Shown here: piece after piece, positions 16,467 to 25,430 of the stretch
Layout of the letters: every line of letters begins with the position of its first letter
How positions within the stretch are numbered: position 1 is the stretch's first letter
Assembly: GCA_020161655.1 (NCBI GenBank)
Contig: JAIUPC010000024.1
Span: 124,001 to 188,000, forward strand
Reading direction: 5' to 3'
Length of the DNA stretch: 64,000 nt
DNA from: Pseudomonadota bacterium
GTDB lineage: Bacteria > Pseudomonadota > Alphaproteobacteria > Rhodobacterales > Rhodobacteraceae
The notes under the pieces: generated by a model
Told to the model about the DNA's origin: nothing
Databases searched by the model: none
Seen by the model: only the letters and a program-made list of their open reading frames with translations
Translations under genes and position numbers: made by a program

Positions 16467-16522
16467 GTTGCGGCAAGTGAAATGTGGCGACAACGTGGCG
16501 GGCTTGCGGCAAGGGTGTGGCG
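16467..16522 (-). promoter_or_regulatory. paired TTGCGGCAA/TGTGGCG motifs upstream of the DUF4177-like gene
   Basis: Two copies of the same composite are present. GTTGCGGCAA (16467-16476) is followed after 6 nt by TGTGGCGA (16483-16490). TTGCGGCAA (16504-16512) is followed after 3 nt by TGTGGCG (16516-16522). TTGCGGCAA is itself an odd palindrome (TTGC-G-GCAA). A third copy lies upstream of the VPLPA-CTERM gene at 51462-51480. They probably bind a shared regulator; its identity is unknown. Confidence 0.4.
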
Positions 16523-16572
16523 CGAGGGCTTCAAAGCCTCACGCTACCCACATGAAATAAAACGATAAAACA

Positions 16573-16612
16573 GGAGACTGGCCGGCGGTTTCGAGCCGCC
16601 GGCGCTCCCGTC
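16573..16612 (-). terminator. possible terminator after DUF4177-like copy 2
   Basis: A hairpin with stem GCCGGCGG/CCGCCGGC (16581-16603) lies 54 nt past the stop of the minus-strand gene at 16657. On that strand it is followed after about 10 nt by the T-rich run TTTTATCGTTTTATTT. The gap between stem and T-run makes this a weak call. Confidence 0.35.
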
Positions 16613-16656
16613 GGGAACGCGCAACGATCCGAACCATGGCGCGGAACTGTTGCCGA

Positions 16657-17028
16657 TCAGGCCTTGTCGTCATCCCGGGCGTCGGCGGCACCGGCATCGG
16701 CAGGGACCACGGCCGGGCTTTCGAGCCGTGGCGCGTTGCCCACGGGGGCATCGGCCGTCAGCCGGCGCGGCGCGGCGGGCGCATCGGGCCTTTCGGCGAG
16801 CGTCCGGCGGAAGACCAGCATGTGGTGATAGACCGTGGTGCGCCGGGTAAGCCCCGTGCGCTCTTCCGACGGCAGCATGTCGGCGCGGACATAGTCCCAG
16901 CCTTCGCGCGCCATCCGGTTGAGGAGCGAGGTCATGGCCTGCGCGTAGCGGTCGCCGGCGGTCTTGGCGCCACGGGTCTTTTCGCCCCGGTCAGGCGCCG
17001 GGACAACCTTGTACTCATACTCTTGCAT
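16657..17028 (-). CDS. DUF4177-like protein, copy 2
   Basis: This 123-aa paralogue of the gene at 16078 shares its layout: MQEYEYKVVPAPDRG, then a helix ALTSLLNRMAREGWDYVRA-like segment (here AMTSLLNRMAREGWDYVRA), and a closing strand YHHMLVFRRTL, followed by a Pro/Ala-rich tail ending DARDDDKA. The EYEYKVV start and GWDYVRADMLPSEER match the DUF4177 pattern better than copy 1. I start at ATG 17028. The longer frame to 17184 has no ribosome-binding site and overlaps the promoter of the divergent hydrolase gene. Function is unknown. Confidence 0.68.
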   Translation of the reverse strand: MQEYEYKVVPAPDRGEKTRGAKTAGDRYAQAMTSLLNRMAREGWDYVRADMLPSEERTGLTRRTTVYHHMLVFRRTLAERPDAPAAPRRLTADAPVGNAPRLESPAVVPADAGAADARDDDKA

Positions 17029-17182
17029 GGCGCGTCCCAGCCCGTTCCTGTGCGCGCCCGCATACAGGAACGCGACCATCCCGGCAAGCGCGGCGGGGTC
17101 GAACCAGCGGTGGTCCGCGCTTTTCCTGTTTACCCTCGCGCTTACCCGCCCGACAGTGCGCTGGTCAGGGCAGGAGGCGGGC

Positions 17183-18289
17183 ATGGCGACGGGATTCTAC
17201 TTCGACGAACGTTGCCTTTGGCATTCGGCAGGCGAACAGGTGCTGTTCCTGCCGATCGGCGGCTTTCTTCAGCCGCTCGTGACGGGGGGCGCGGCTGAGG
17301 CGCCGGAAACCAAGCGCCGCCTGAAGAACCTTGTGGAAGTCTCGGGCCTGATTGATCATCTCGACCGGATGTCTGCGCCGCCGCTGGGCAGAGAGGATCT
17401 GCTGCGCATCCATCCGCCGGCCTATCTCGACCGGTTCAAGGCGCTGTCGGACGGGGCCGGTGGCGACATGGGCGAAGAGGCGGTCTTTGGCCGTGGCGGG
17501 TTCGAGATTGCCTGCCTGTCGGCGGGATTGGCCCGGCGCGGCCTTGCCGATGTGATGGCCGGACGTATCGAGAATGCCTATGTCCTGTCGCGCCCGCCGG
17601 GGCATCACTGCCTTCCGGACAAGGGCATGGGTTTCTGCCTTCTGGCCAATATCCCCCTCGCGCTCGAAGCGCTGAGGGCTGATGTCGGGCCGGTCAGGGC
17701 GGCGGTGATCGACTGGGACGTGCATCACGGCAATGGCACCGAAGCGATCTATGCCGGGCGGTCCGACACCCTGACGATCTCGCTGCATCAGGAGCGGTGC
17801 TATCCGGTGGACACCGGCGCCGCGACAGATCGCGGGACCGGCGACGGGGTGGGCGCCAACCTCAACATCCCGCTTCTGCCGGGCGGTGGGCATCAGGCCT
17901 ATCTCGACGCGTTCGAGCTTCTGGTCGAACCGGAGGTACGGAAATTCCGGCCCGACATTATCGTCATCGCCTGCGGGCTGGATGCCAATGCCTTCGACCC
18001 GCTGGCGCGAATGCAGGCCCATTCCGGCACGTTCCGCGAGATGACGCGGCGTGCCAGGGTGCTGGCCGGCGACCTTTGTGGCGGGCGTATCGTCGCGGTG
18101 CATGAGGGCGGCTATTCCGAGGCCTATGTGCCCTTCTGCGGCCTCGCGGTCATCGAGGAACTGGCGGGTCACCGGACGGAGGTTCAGGACCCCTTTGCCG
18201 CAGTCATCGACTTGCAGCAGCCCGGCGCGGACATGGTCCACCTCCAGCGGCAGCGGCTTGAAGCTCAGGCGCGGGCGCTGGCTGGATAG
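17183..18289 (+). CDS. histone-deacetylase-like hydrolase (class II HDAC/AcuC/AphA superfamily)
   Basis: This 368-aa zinc hydrolase has the arginase/deacetylase fold. Family marks are RPPGHHCLPDKGMGFCLLAN, the metal-binding strand VIDWDVHHGNGTEAIY, SLHQERCYP, GDGVGANLNIPLLPG, VIACGLDANAFDPLARM and the C-terminal VHEGGYSEAYVPFCG. Bacterial members deacetylate acetylpolyamines or acetoin-related substrates. The substrate here is unknown, though the WHSAGEQ N-terminal motif is often seen in the acetylpolyamine/class II group. A very good AGGAGG lies upstream of ATG 17183. It is convergent with gatB. Confidence 0.93.
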   Translation: MATGFYFDERCLWHSAGEQVLFLPIGGFLQPLVTGGAAEAPETKRRLKNLVEVSGLIDHLDRMSAPPLGREDLLRIHPPAYLDRFKALSDGAGGDMGEEAVFGRGGFEIACLSAGLARRGLADVMAGRIENAYVLSRPPGHHCLPDKGMGFCLLANIPLALEALRADVGPVRAAVIDWDVHHGNGTEAIYAGRSDTLTISLHQERCYPVDTGAATDRGTGDGVGANLNIPLLPGGGHQAYLDAFELLVEPEVRKFRPDIIVIACGLDANAFDPLARMQAHSGTFREMTRRARVLAGDLCGGRIVAVHEGGYSEAYVPFCGLAVIEELAGHRTEVQDPFAAVIDLQQPGADMVHLQRQRLEAQARALAG

Positions 18290-18298
18290 CGTCCGGCC

Positions 18299-19810
18299 TC
18301 AGAGGCCGAGCTTTTTCGCCACCATCTGGTTGACGACCGCCGGGTTGGCCTTGCCGCCGGTGGACTTCAGCACCTGACCGGTGAACCAGCCGGCGAGCTT
18401 GGCATTGACCTTGGCTTTCTCGACCTGTTCGGGGTTCGCGGCGATCAGGTCATCCAGCGCCTTCTCGATGGCGCCGGTATCCGTCACCTGCTTCATGCCG
18501 TGCTTCGCCGCAATCTCCGCCGGGTCGCCGCCCTCGGTCCAGAGAATCTCGAAAAGATCCTTGGCCATCTTGCCGGAAATCTCGCCCTTGGCGATGAGGT
18601 CAAGGACGCCGCCAAGCTGCGCCGCCGAAACCGGCGTCGTCTCGACCGACAGGCCTTCCTTGTTGAGCCGCCCGAACAACTCGTTGATGACCCAGTTGGC
18701 GGCCTGCTTGCCGTCGCGGCCCCGTGCCACTTCCTCGAAGAAGGTGGCATTCTCGACTTCGGCGGTCAGGACGTTCGCGTCATATTCGGTCATGCCGTAG
18801 TCGCCGACGAACCGCGCCTTCTTGGCATCGGGGAGTTCCGGCATCGACGTCGCGATGTCATCAACCCAGGCCTGCTCGATCTCCAAGGGCAGAAGGTCGG
18901 GGCAGGGGAAGTAGCGGTAGTCATGCGCCTCTTCCTTCGAGCGCATCGACCGCGTCTCGCCCTTGTCGGGATCGTAAAGGCGGGTTTCCTGCGTGACCTT
19001 GCCGCCATCCTCGACAATGGCGATCTGGCGGCGCGCCTCATATTCGATGGCGGCCTGGATGAACCGCATGGAGTTCATGTTCTTGATCTCGCAGCGCGTG
19101 CCGAGGATGGTGAAATCCCCGGTCGCCTGGAACCGTTCATAGTCGCCCGGCCGGCAGATGGAGACGTTGACGTCCGCCCGCAGGTTGCCGTTCTGCATGT
19201 TGCCGTCGCAGGTGCCAAGGTAGCGCATGATCTGGCGCAGCTTCGCCACATAGGCCGCCGCCTCTTCCGGCCCGCGAATGTCGGGGCGCGAGACGATCTC
19301 CATCAGCGCGACGCCGGTGCGGTTGAGGTCGACGAAGGACATGGTCGGGTCAAGGTCGTGGATCGACTTGCCGGCGTCCTGCTCCATATGGATGCGCTCG
19401 ATCCGGACGCGGCGGGCGACGCCCGGTCCCATGTCGACGATCACCTCGCCCTCGCCGACGATCGGGTGGTAGAGCTGCGAGATCTGGTAGCCCTGCGGCA
19501 GGTCGGGGTAGAAGTAGTTCTTGCGGTCGAAGGCGGAGCGGAGGTTGATCGCTGCCTTGAGGCCAAGGCCGGTCTTGACCGCTTGCGCCACGCAAAACTC
19601 GTTGATGACCGGCAGCATCCCCGGCATCGCCGCATCGACGAAGGCGACGTTGGAATTGGGCTCCGCCCCGAAGGTGGTCGAGGCGCCCGAGAAGAGCTTG
19701 GCGTTCGACGCCACCTGCGCGTGAACCTCAAGGCCGATCACAAGCTCCCAGTCGGATTTCGCGCCGGAAATCACCTTGGGCTTCGGGGCTTCAAAGGTCA
19801 GGTCGAGCAT
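18299..19810 (-). CDS. gatB: Asp-tRNA(Asn)/Glu-tRNA(Gln) amidotransferase subunit B
   Basis: GatB binds mischarged tRNA and activates it for amidation by GatCAB. The 503-aa product has the signature [20 protein letters not shown], the [14 protein letters not shown] kinase-like core, IGRGPEE-type context ([13 protein letters not shown]), and a C-terminal YqeY-like tail ([28 protein letters not shown]). I start at ATG 19810 ([14 protein letters not shown]), as in Rhodobacteraceae, not the upstream GTG at 19825. It is unlinked from gatC-gatA at 35.4-37.2 kb in this window. It is convergent with the HDAC-like gene and only 9 nt from it. Confidence 0.97.
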   Translation of the reverse strand: MLDLTFEAPKPKVISGAKSDWELVIGLEVHAQVASNAKLFSGASTTFGAEPNSNVAFVDAAMPGMLPVINEFCVAQAVKTGLGLKAAINLRSAFDRKNYFYPDLPQGYQISQLYHPIVGEGEVIVDMGPGVARRVRIERIHMEQDAGKSIHDLDPTMSFVDLNRTGVALMEIVSRPDIRGPEEAAAYVAKLRQIMRYLGTCDGNMQNGNLRADVNVSICRPGDYERFQATGDFTILGTRCEIKNMNSMRFIQAAIEYEARRQIAIVEDGGKVTQETRLYDPDKGETRSMRSKEEAHDYRYFPCPDLLPLEIEQAWVDDIATSMPELPDAKKARFVGDYGMTEYDANVLTAEVENATFFEEVARGRDGKQAANWVINELFGRLNKEGLSVETTPVSAAQLGGVLDLIAKGEISGKMAKDLFEILWTEGGDPAEIAAKHGMKQVTDTGAIEKALDDLIAANPEQVEKAKVNAKLAGWFTGQVLKSTGGKANPAVVNQMVAKKLGL

Positions 19811-19939
19811 GGGACGGTCCTTCACGATAACGCCTGCTTTCTAAGGGAGGTGCCGTCAGGGGGCAAGCGGATCGGCGCGGCTTTCCATCCCCGGCCTGCT
19901 CTGGCATGGTCGCCGGGCAGTTTGAAAGGGACGCCGCCG

Positions 19940-20737
19940 ATGAAGAACCTCGAAAGCCTTGATCTGACGCAGATTCTTCTGGAGGTGGATGCGGCCGGCA
20001 TCGCCACGGTGACGCTGAACCGCGAGGCCAAGCGCAATGCGCTTGATACCCGCACGGTTGAGGAACTGGTCAATCTTTTCTCCACGATTCCGCGCGCCGG
20101 GGTCCGCGCCGTGGTGCTGAGGGGTGAAGGCGCGCATTTCTGCGCCGGGCTCGATCTTGTCGAGCATTTCAAGGAAGACCGCAGCCCGGCGGAGTTCATG
20201 CACCTCTGCCTTCGCTGGCATGAGGCCTTCAACAAGATGGAATATGGCGGCGTGCCGATCATTGCCGCGCTGAAGGGCGCGGTCGTCGGCGGCGGGCTGG
20301 AACTGGCCTCATCGGCCCATATCCGGGTGGCCGACCGGACGACCTATTTCGCCCTGCCCGAAGGCCAGCGCGGGCTTTTCACTGGCGGCGGCGCCACGAT
20401 CCGGGTCGCCGATCTTGTCGGCAAGGCGCGGATGATCGACATGATGCTGACGGGCCGGGTCTATCAGGGTGAAGAGGCGATGGCGGTCGGGCTTTGCCAG
20501 TATCTTGTCGATGACAGCGAGGCCAAGGCGATGGAGATCGCCCGCGCGGCGGCGGCGCATCCACCCCTGACCAACTTCGCCATCTGCTCGGCGATCAGCC
20601 ACATGCAGAACATGTCCGCGCTCGATGCCGCCTATGCCGAGGCGGTGGTGGCGGGGATCGTCAACACGCAACCCGACGCGCGCGGGCGGCTGGAGGCCTT
20701 CGCCAACAAGACCGCCGCGAGAGTCCGCCCGAAGTGA
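19940..20737 (+). CDS. crotonase/enoyl-CoA hydratase family protein
   Basis: This 265-aa protein of the crotonase superfamily. The oxyanion-hole strands are visible as [13 protein letters not shown] and the second Gly-rich segment [20 protein letters not shown], followed by [20 protein letters not shown]. The family holds a CoA thioester enolate, but the actual reaction (hydratase, isomerase or other) cannot be inferred. The catalytic Glu pair of true enoyl-CoA hydratase is not obvious: the second Gly-rich helix has GGGLELA, and the later PEGQ glutamate could serve. ATG 19940 is supported by GAAAGGG upstream. The stop overlaps the GTG of the following exporter gene. Confidence 0.9.
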   Translation: MKNLESLDLTQILLEVDAAGIATVTLNREAKRNALDTRTVEELVNLFSTIPRAGVRAVVLRGEGAHFCAGLDLVEHFKEDRSPAEFMHLCLRWHEAFNKMEYGGVPIIAALKGAVVGGGLELASSAHIRVADRTTYFALPEGQRGLFTGGGATIRVADLVGKARMIDMMLTGRVYQGEEAMAVGLCQYLVDDSEAKAMEIARAAAAHPPLTNFAICSAISHMQNMSALDAAYAEAVVAGIVNTQPDARGRLEAFANKTAARVRPK

Positions 20738-21675
20738 ACGACCTGAGAGACGAGACGCCGCTGAAGGGCATCGGCTTCAAGCTGATCTCGGTCGCGATCT
20801 TCATGGCGATGGCGTCGCTCATCAAGGCCACGGCGGATGAGGTGCCGCCGGGCGAGGCGGTGTTCTTCCGGTCCTTCTTCGCCATCCCGGTGATCCTCGT
20901 CTGGCTTTACGCCACGCATGAGTTCGGCGCGGGGCTTCGGACCTCGAACCCGCTTGGTCATTTCTGGCGCGGGCTTCTGGGAACGACGGCGATGGGCCTC
21001 GGCTTCGCCGGCCTCGGCCTTCTTCCCTTGCCGGAGGTCACGGCCATCGGCTATGCCGCACCGCTTCTCACCGTCATCTTCGCGGCGATGTTTCTGGGCG
21101 AAGAGGTCCGGGCCTTCCGCATCACCACGGTCGGCCTCGGGCTTGCCGGGGTTCTCATCATCCTGTCGCCACGATTTTCGGCGCTCGGCACCGGCGGGAT
21201 CGGAGCGACCGAGACGCTCGGCGCGATGCTCGTCCTTGTCGGCGCGGTCTTTTCGGCACTGGCGCAGGTATTTGTGAGGAAACTGGTGATGGAGGAGCGG
21301 ACGACGGCGATCGTCTTCTATTTCTCCGTCACCTCCGCCTGCCTGTCGCTGGTGACGCTGCCTTTTGGCTGGGCCTGGCCGTCGCCTTCCGCAGCGGCGA
21401 TGCTGGTCGGCGCGGGTCTGCTCGGCGGCCTCGGGCAGGTGTTCCTGACCTCCTCCTACCGCTATGCCGATGCCTCGGTCGTGGCCCCGTTCGAGTACGC
21501 CTCGATGATCCTTGCACTGGGCGTCGGCTATTTCGCCTTTGACGAGGTGCCGACCTTGAGGGTGCTGGCGGGCGCCGCCGTGGTCGTGGCGGCGGGAATC
21601 GCCATCATCTGGCGCGAACGGCAACTCGGGCTGCAACGCGACAAGCAGCGAAAGTCGATGACGCCGCAGGGTTAG
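20734..21675 (+). CDS. DMT superfamily transporter (EamA domain)
   Basis: This 313-aa protein contains about ten hydrophobic segments arranged as two EamA repeats. Repeat 1 includes [27 protein letters not shown] and [25 protein letters not shown]. Repeat 2 includes [19 protein letters not shown] and [27 protein letters not shown]. The family exports small metabolites such as amino acids, but the substrate is unknown. It starts at GTG 20734 in a GTGA overlap with the crotonase gene, so the two are translationally coupled. Two further DMT exporters lie at 52463 and 59546. Confidence 0.92.
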   Translation: MNDLRDETPLKGIGFKLISVAIFMAMASLIKATADEVPPGEAVFFRSFFAIPVILVWLYATHEFGAGLRTSNPLGHFWRGLLGTTAMGLGFAGLGLLPLPEVTAIGYAAPLLTVIFAAMFLGEEVRAFRITTVGLGLAGVLIILSPRFSALGTGGIGATETLGAMLVLVGAVFSALAQVFVRKLVMEERTTAIVFYFSVTSACLSLVTLPFGWAWPSPSAAAMLVGAGLLGGLGQVFLTSSYRYADASVVAPFEYASMILALGVGYFAFDEVPTLRVLAGAAVVVAAGIAIIWRERQLGLQRDKQRKSMTPQG

Positions 21676-21683
21676 GGCGGGAC

Positions 21684-22127
21684 CTATCCCGCCGTATCGA
21701 GCCAGATCGTCACCGGCCCCTGATTGACCAGCGCCACATCCATGTCGGCGCCGAATTCTCCGTTCTCGACCGTGATGCCTTCGGCCCTGAGCCGGTCGGA
21801 GAAATAGCGGTAGAGCCTTTCGCCCTCATCCGGCGGGGCGGCGGGGGAAAAGCCGGGCCGGTTGCCGCGCGAGGTATCGGCGGCCAGCGTGAACTGGCTG
21901 ACGACCAAGGCCGCGCCACCGGTATCGCGGAGCGAGAGGTTCATCTTGTCCTCGGCGTCGCGGAAGATGCGGAGCTTGACGATCTTCGCCGCCAGTTGGT
22001 CGGCTTCGGCCTCGGAATCGCCGCGCATCGCGCAGATCAGGATCAGAAGGCCCGGCCCGATCTCACCCGTCAGCCGCCCGGCGACAGTGACACTTGCGGA
22101 ACTGACGCGCTGAAGGAGCGCCCTCAC
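21684..22127 (-). CDS. dtd: D-aminoacyl-tRNA deacylase
   Basis: Dtd hydrolyses D-aminoacyl-tRNAs (and Gly-tRNA(Ala)) as a translation proofreading factor. The 147-aa product is full length. It has the N-terminal [15 protein letters not shown], the conserved [17 protein letters not shown] active-site segment and the C-terminal Gly-cisPro motif [11 protein letters not shown]. Its ATG overlaps the stop of the PfkB-type kinase gene (ATGA, 22124-22127), so the two share a transcript. It is convergent with the DMT exporter and 8 nt from it. Confidence 0.96.
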   Translation of the reverse strand: MRALLQRVSSASVTVAGRLTGEIGPGLLILICAMRGDSEAEADQLAAKIVKLRIFRDAEDKMNLSLRDTGGAALVVSQFTLAADTSRGNRPGFSPAAPPDEGERLYRYFSDRLRAEGITVENGEFGADMDVALVNQGPVTIWLDTAG

Positions 22128-23047
22128 AACTCGTTTGCCCAGGGCGGGTTCGCGCCGGGGCGCGACACGGTGACGGCGGCGGCGCGGTTGCCAAGGGTCG
22201 CGGCAGCCTTCAGCGCGTCGGCATCGATCCCGGCAATGGCGGCCTTGGTCAGAAGCCCGGCCTGATGCAGGGCGGCAAGCACGCCCGCGTTGAAAGTGTC
22301 GCCCGCGCCGACGGTATCGGCGACCTTGACCTTCTGTGCAGGCACGAAGACCGCGTCGCGGGTGGTGAAGGCATGGGCGCCCTTCGCGCCTTCGGTCACG
22401 AAGACAACTTTCGGCCCCCGGCCAAGAAGGCCGGCGGCGAGATCGCCGATCTCGCCGGTCCCCTCAAGCCAGCGCAGGTCTTCATCGGAAAGCTTCACGA
22501 TGTCGGCCATGGCCATCATGCGGCCAATGCGGGCGCGGTAGGTTGCTTCGTCCGAGATGAAGGACGGGCGGATGTTGGGGTCGATCATGATGACGCGCCC
22601 CGAGCCGGCGCCGCGCTGCATCAGCGCTTCATAGGTGGCGCCCCCCGGTTCGACCATCAGGCTGATGCCGCCGAAAAAGAGCGTCTGGATATGGTCGGGC
22701 AGGTCTGGCAGGTCGGCGGCAGTGATCATCCGCCCGGCGGTGTTTTCGTCATAGAAGGCGTAGGTGGCATGGCCGTCCACCAGCTTGACGAAGGCGAGCG
22801 TGGTCGGGCGCGAGGACCGGATCGCGAGCGAGGCATCGACCTTCGAGGCATGAAGCGTCTCGATCAGGATCTCGCCGAAAAGATCGGTGGAGATGCCGCA
22901 GAGAAAGCCCGATGGCGCGCCGAGGCGGCCAAGCGCGATCGCGGTGTTGAAGACCGCGCCGCCGGCATAGGGCGCGAAGGCCCCTTCGCCCTCGGTCGAT
23001 TGCCGCGGCAGCATGTCGACCAGCGCCTCGCCACAACTCAGGATCAT
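22124..23047 (-). CDS. PfkB family carbohydrate kinase (fructokinase/ribokinase-like)
   Basis: This 307-aa sugar kinase has an N-terminal [11 protein letters not shown] strand, the first PfkB-type glycine motif [21 protein letters not shown], and the second signature [21 protein letters not shown] with the catalytic Asp in GAGDTF. The GE(A/V)L(V/I)DML start and the DLFGEIL segment resemble fructokinases more than ribokinases. The substrate is not proven. GGGAGGAAG precedes ATG 23047. No sugar transporter or regulator is adjacent. The downstream dtd gene overlaps by 4 nt. Confidence 0.92.
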   Translation of the reverse strand: MILSCGEALVDMLPRQSTEGEGAFAPYAGGAVFNTAIALGRLGAPSGFLCGISTDLFGEILIETLHASKVDASLAIRSSRPTTLAFVKLVDGHATYAFYDENTAGRMITAADLPDLPDHIQTLFFGGISLMVEPGGATYEALMQRGAGSGRVIMIDPNIRPSFISDEATYRARIGRMMAMADIVKLSDEDLRWLEGTGEIGDLAAGLLGRGPKVVFVTEGAKGAHAFTTRDAVFVPAQKVKVADTVGAGDTFNAGVLAALHQAGLLTKAAIAGIDADALKAAATLGNRAAAVTVSRPGANPPWANEL

Positions 23048-23143
23048 CGCTTCCTCCCGTTAGCGGTAACAAACATCCTCTAGCGGATGCCGCCCCTTGC
23101 ATCAATCACCTTGCGGCGCTTTCGGGCCGGGTCAAGGGCGCGC

Positions 23144-24280
23144 TCAGTCGAACTGGAAATCGATCCCGGCAGTATCGGCATTCTGCGACAGCCAGACAAG
23201 GCCGGCCCCGACGATCAGGCCAAGGAGCACCGCAAAGGCGATCTTCCACGGCGACCACGGGCGTTCGCCCTGAACCTTTCCGGTCTGGCCGTTCACGACG
23301 AAGCGGAAGCTCTGGCCGCGGAAGCGGTAGGCGGCGGTCCAGACCGGCAGAAGGATATGCTTGAAGGTCACGTCCGACACTTCGGTGTTGATGCTATGCA
23401 CTTCCTGCCGGTCGCCGCCGATGTCGAAGCGCACGTCACGCTCGATCATCGCATCCATATAGGCGCGGGCTTCGGTCAGCCCGTCCTGAAGCGAGACGGT
23501 GTAGCCCTCGGCCCGGAAGCCCGCGAGAAATTCGGGTTGGTAGGGCTCCAGCCGCGTCAGGTCCCAGGGCAGAAGCGCGTCGGTATGCGACTTCGGCAGC
23601 GACCGCGCGGCAAGGACGAGGACATCATCGAAGAACCGCGCGACCCGGCCCGAAACCGGGGTCCAGCGGATGCGCGGCACCTGCCGCATTTCGGTCCTGA
23701 CCCGGCCCTTTGGGTCGCGGACCTGCACCGCCTGGGTCTCATAGTAGATCGTGCCGCGCTGGCCGGAATAGCTCGACCGGGTATCCGCGTCGAAGGTCCA
23801 GTAGGGGACATAGATGCCCTGCAAGGCGCGGCCCTTCCGGGCATAGTCCTGCAACCCCGACGGCGCAAACCAGCGCGAGCCGAGCCATTGGTTCATCGCC
23901 GCGCGCGCCTGCGCGTCGGTGATGTCGAAGGGGGCCACGCCCTTCGGCTTGATGTGGCGGCTTTCGCCGGTGTCGGCGACGACGGGCGTGGCGCAGAACG
24001 GGCATTCGGTCGAGTGGACGGCCGGGTCGAACTCCACCTCCGCGCCGCAGTTCGGGCAGCGCGATATGCGGGAGACTTCCATTTCCGTATCCGGCAGCGC
24101 GGCTTCGAGACCACGCCTGAGGTCAAGCTCCTGGATCGGCTGGGTCCGGGTCCGCTGGGCCGACAAGGGTTCGGTATGGCCGCAAAAGTCGCAGACAAGC
24201 TTTCCCTCGCCCGGCGAAAAGCGCAGGTCGGCGCCGCATTGCGGGCAGGGAAAGCGGCGGTCCTTGGTGTCTTCGGTCAT
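23144..24280 (-). CDS. double zinc-ribbon membrane-anchored protein (last gene of XpaC-TelA operon)
   Basis: This 378-aa protein has two zinc-ribbon motifs: CPQCGADLRFSPGEGKLVCDFCG at the N-terminus and CPNCGAEVEFDP with CPFCATPVV about 60 residues later. A long middle domain follows (WLGSRWFAPSGLQDYARKGR, GIYVPYWTFDADT, VSGRVARFFDDVLVLAARSLP). One C-terminal transmembrane segment is present (FAVLLGLIVGAGLVWLS). Homologues are often mis-annotated as TFIIB-type zinc-ribbon or primosomal-helicase-like proteins. Nothing here looks like a helicase. It lies 19 nt behind the SPFH-GYF gene and closes the six-gene operon. Its function is unknown, and a regulatory or scaffold role at the membrane is inference. 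Confidence 0.8.
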   Translation of the reverse strand: MTEDTKDRRFPCPQCGADLRFSPGEGKLVCDFCGHTEPLSAQRTRTQPIQELDLRRGLEAALPDTEMEVSRISRCPNCGAEVEFDPAVHSTECPFCATPVVADTGESRHIKPKGVAPFDITDAQARAAMNQWLGSRWFAPSGLQDYARKGRALQGIYVPYWTFDADTRSSYSGQRGTIYYETQAVQVRDPKGRVRTEMRQVPRIRWTPVSGRVARFFDDVLVLAARSLPKSHTDALLPWDLTRLEPYQPEFLAGFRAEGYTVSLQDGLTEARAYMDAMIERDVRFDIGGDRQEVHSINTEVSDVTFKHILLPVWTAAYRFRGQSFRFVVNGQTGKVQGERPWSPWKIAFAVLLGLIVGAGLVWLSQNADTAGIDFQFD

Positions 24281-24299
24281 GCCGGGGCTGCCTTGCCCG

Positions 24300-25406
24300 T
24301 CAGGTACCGGGCGGGGGTGGCGGCATCACAGTGAAAAGCTGGGCAAGTTCGGCGACCTCGCCCGCCGGTTTCCAGCCGTCCATGCCCTGCGCCCAGACCA
24401 GCGTTTCGCGCGTGAGGCTGCCGTCCGCCACCAGCCGCCCCAGATGGCCACGCCCATATGGCCCCTCGGCCGCGCCTTCCTTCGCGATGTGCCAGACCTT
24501 CTCGACCGGCGGCGGAGGCGGGGGCGGAGGTGCTGCGGCAGCCTCGGGCGCCGTGCCCCACGGACCCATCCGCGCGCCCATCGCCATGCCGATCCCGGCG
24601 CCCATGCCCGCGCCCATCGCGGCCCCTGCCGCGCCACCGTCACCACGCGCCAGCGCCTCGGCGGCATTGAACTGCGTGTACCGGTTGAGGTCGCCGACGA
24701 TGCCCATCGAAGTCCGCTTGTCCAGGGCGGCTTCGACCGCTTCCGGCAGGCTGATGTTCTCGACGTAGAATTCCGGGATCGTCAGGCCGTATGCCGCAAC
24801 CGCGGGCGTGATCGCCGTGGCGACGATCTTGCCCAGATCCTGCGTGTTTGCCGCCATGTCGAGAATCGGAATGCCGGACGAGGCGATGACGCGCGAAAAC
24901 TCCTGCACGATGATGTTGCGGATCTGGAAGCTGATCTCGTCCGCCGTGAATTCGCCATCCGTGCCGACGATTTCCGACAGGAACTTCCCCGGATCGGCGA
25001 CACGCATGACATAGGTGCCATAGGCGCGCAGGCGCACCGGCCCGAATTCGGGGTCGCGGGCGATGATCGGGTTCTTCGTCCCCCATTTCTGGTCGGTGAA
25101 CCGCGTCGTGTTGACGAAGTAGACTTCCGACTTGAAGGGCGACTTGAAGCCGTGGTCCCAATTCTGGAGCGTTGTCAGGATCGGCATGTTGTTGGTCTCG
25201 AGCATGTAGAGACCGGGGGTGAAGACATCGGCGATCTGGCCTTCGTGGACAAAGACCGCCGCCTGGCCTTCGCGCACCGTCAGCTTCGCGCCGTATTTGA
25301 TCGCATAGCCCTCGCGCTCGAACCGCCAGACCATGGTGTCGCGGGTATCGTCCGTCCAGTGGATGACGTCGATGAATTCGCCGGTGAGGAAATCGAGAAT
25401 ACCCAT
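24300..25406 (-). CDS. SPFH-domain protein with C-terminal GYF_2 domain (YdjI/virion-core-like)
   Basis: This 368-aa protein. Residues about 1-250 match the SPFH/virion-core-like family: MGILDFLTGEFIDVIHW, AAVFVHEGQIADVFTPGLYML, YGTYVMRVADPGKFLSEIVG and YGLTIPEFYVENISLPEAVE. A Gly/Ala/Met-rich and polyproline linker follows, then a GYF_2-type domain (VWHIAKEGAAEGPYGRGHL, VWAQGMDGWKPAGEV). SPFH proteins form membrane-associated rings or scaffolds, and GYF_2 domains probably bind proline-rich peptides. In the operon it lies between a DUF2927 lipoprotein and the zinc-ribbon protein, with 24-nt and 19-nt spacings. Confidence 0.88.
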   Translation of the reverse strand: MGILDFLTGEFIDVIHWTDDTRDTMVWRFEREGYAIKYGAKLTVREGQAAVFVHEGQIADVFTPGLYMLETNNMPILTTLQNWDHGFKSPFKSEVYFVNTTRFTDQKWGTKNPIIARDPEFGPVRLRAYGTYVMRVADPGKFLSEIVGTDGEFTADEISFQIRNIIVQEFSRVIASSGIPILDMAANTQDLGKIVATAITPAVAAYGLTIPEFYVENISLPEAVEAALDKRTSMGIVGDLNRYTQFNAAEALARGDGGAAGAAMGAGMGAGIGMAMGARMGPWGTAPEAAAAPPPPPPPPVEKVWHIAKEGAAEGPYGRGHLGRLVADGSLTRETLVWAQGMDGWKPAGEVAELAQLFTVMPPPPPGT

Positions 25407-25430
25407 AACACTCTCCCTGTTTGTCGGGCG

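Noticed and set aside
18500-20737. 745-aa open frame ending at the crotonase stop
   Set aside because: Only the last 265 residues (from ATG 19940) are a crotonase. The rest is the antisense of gatB.
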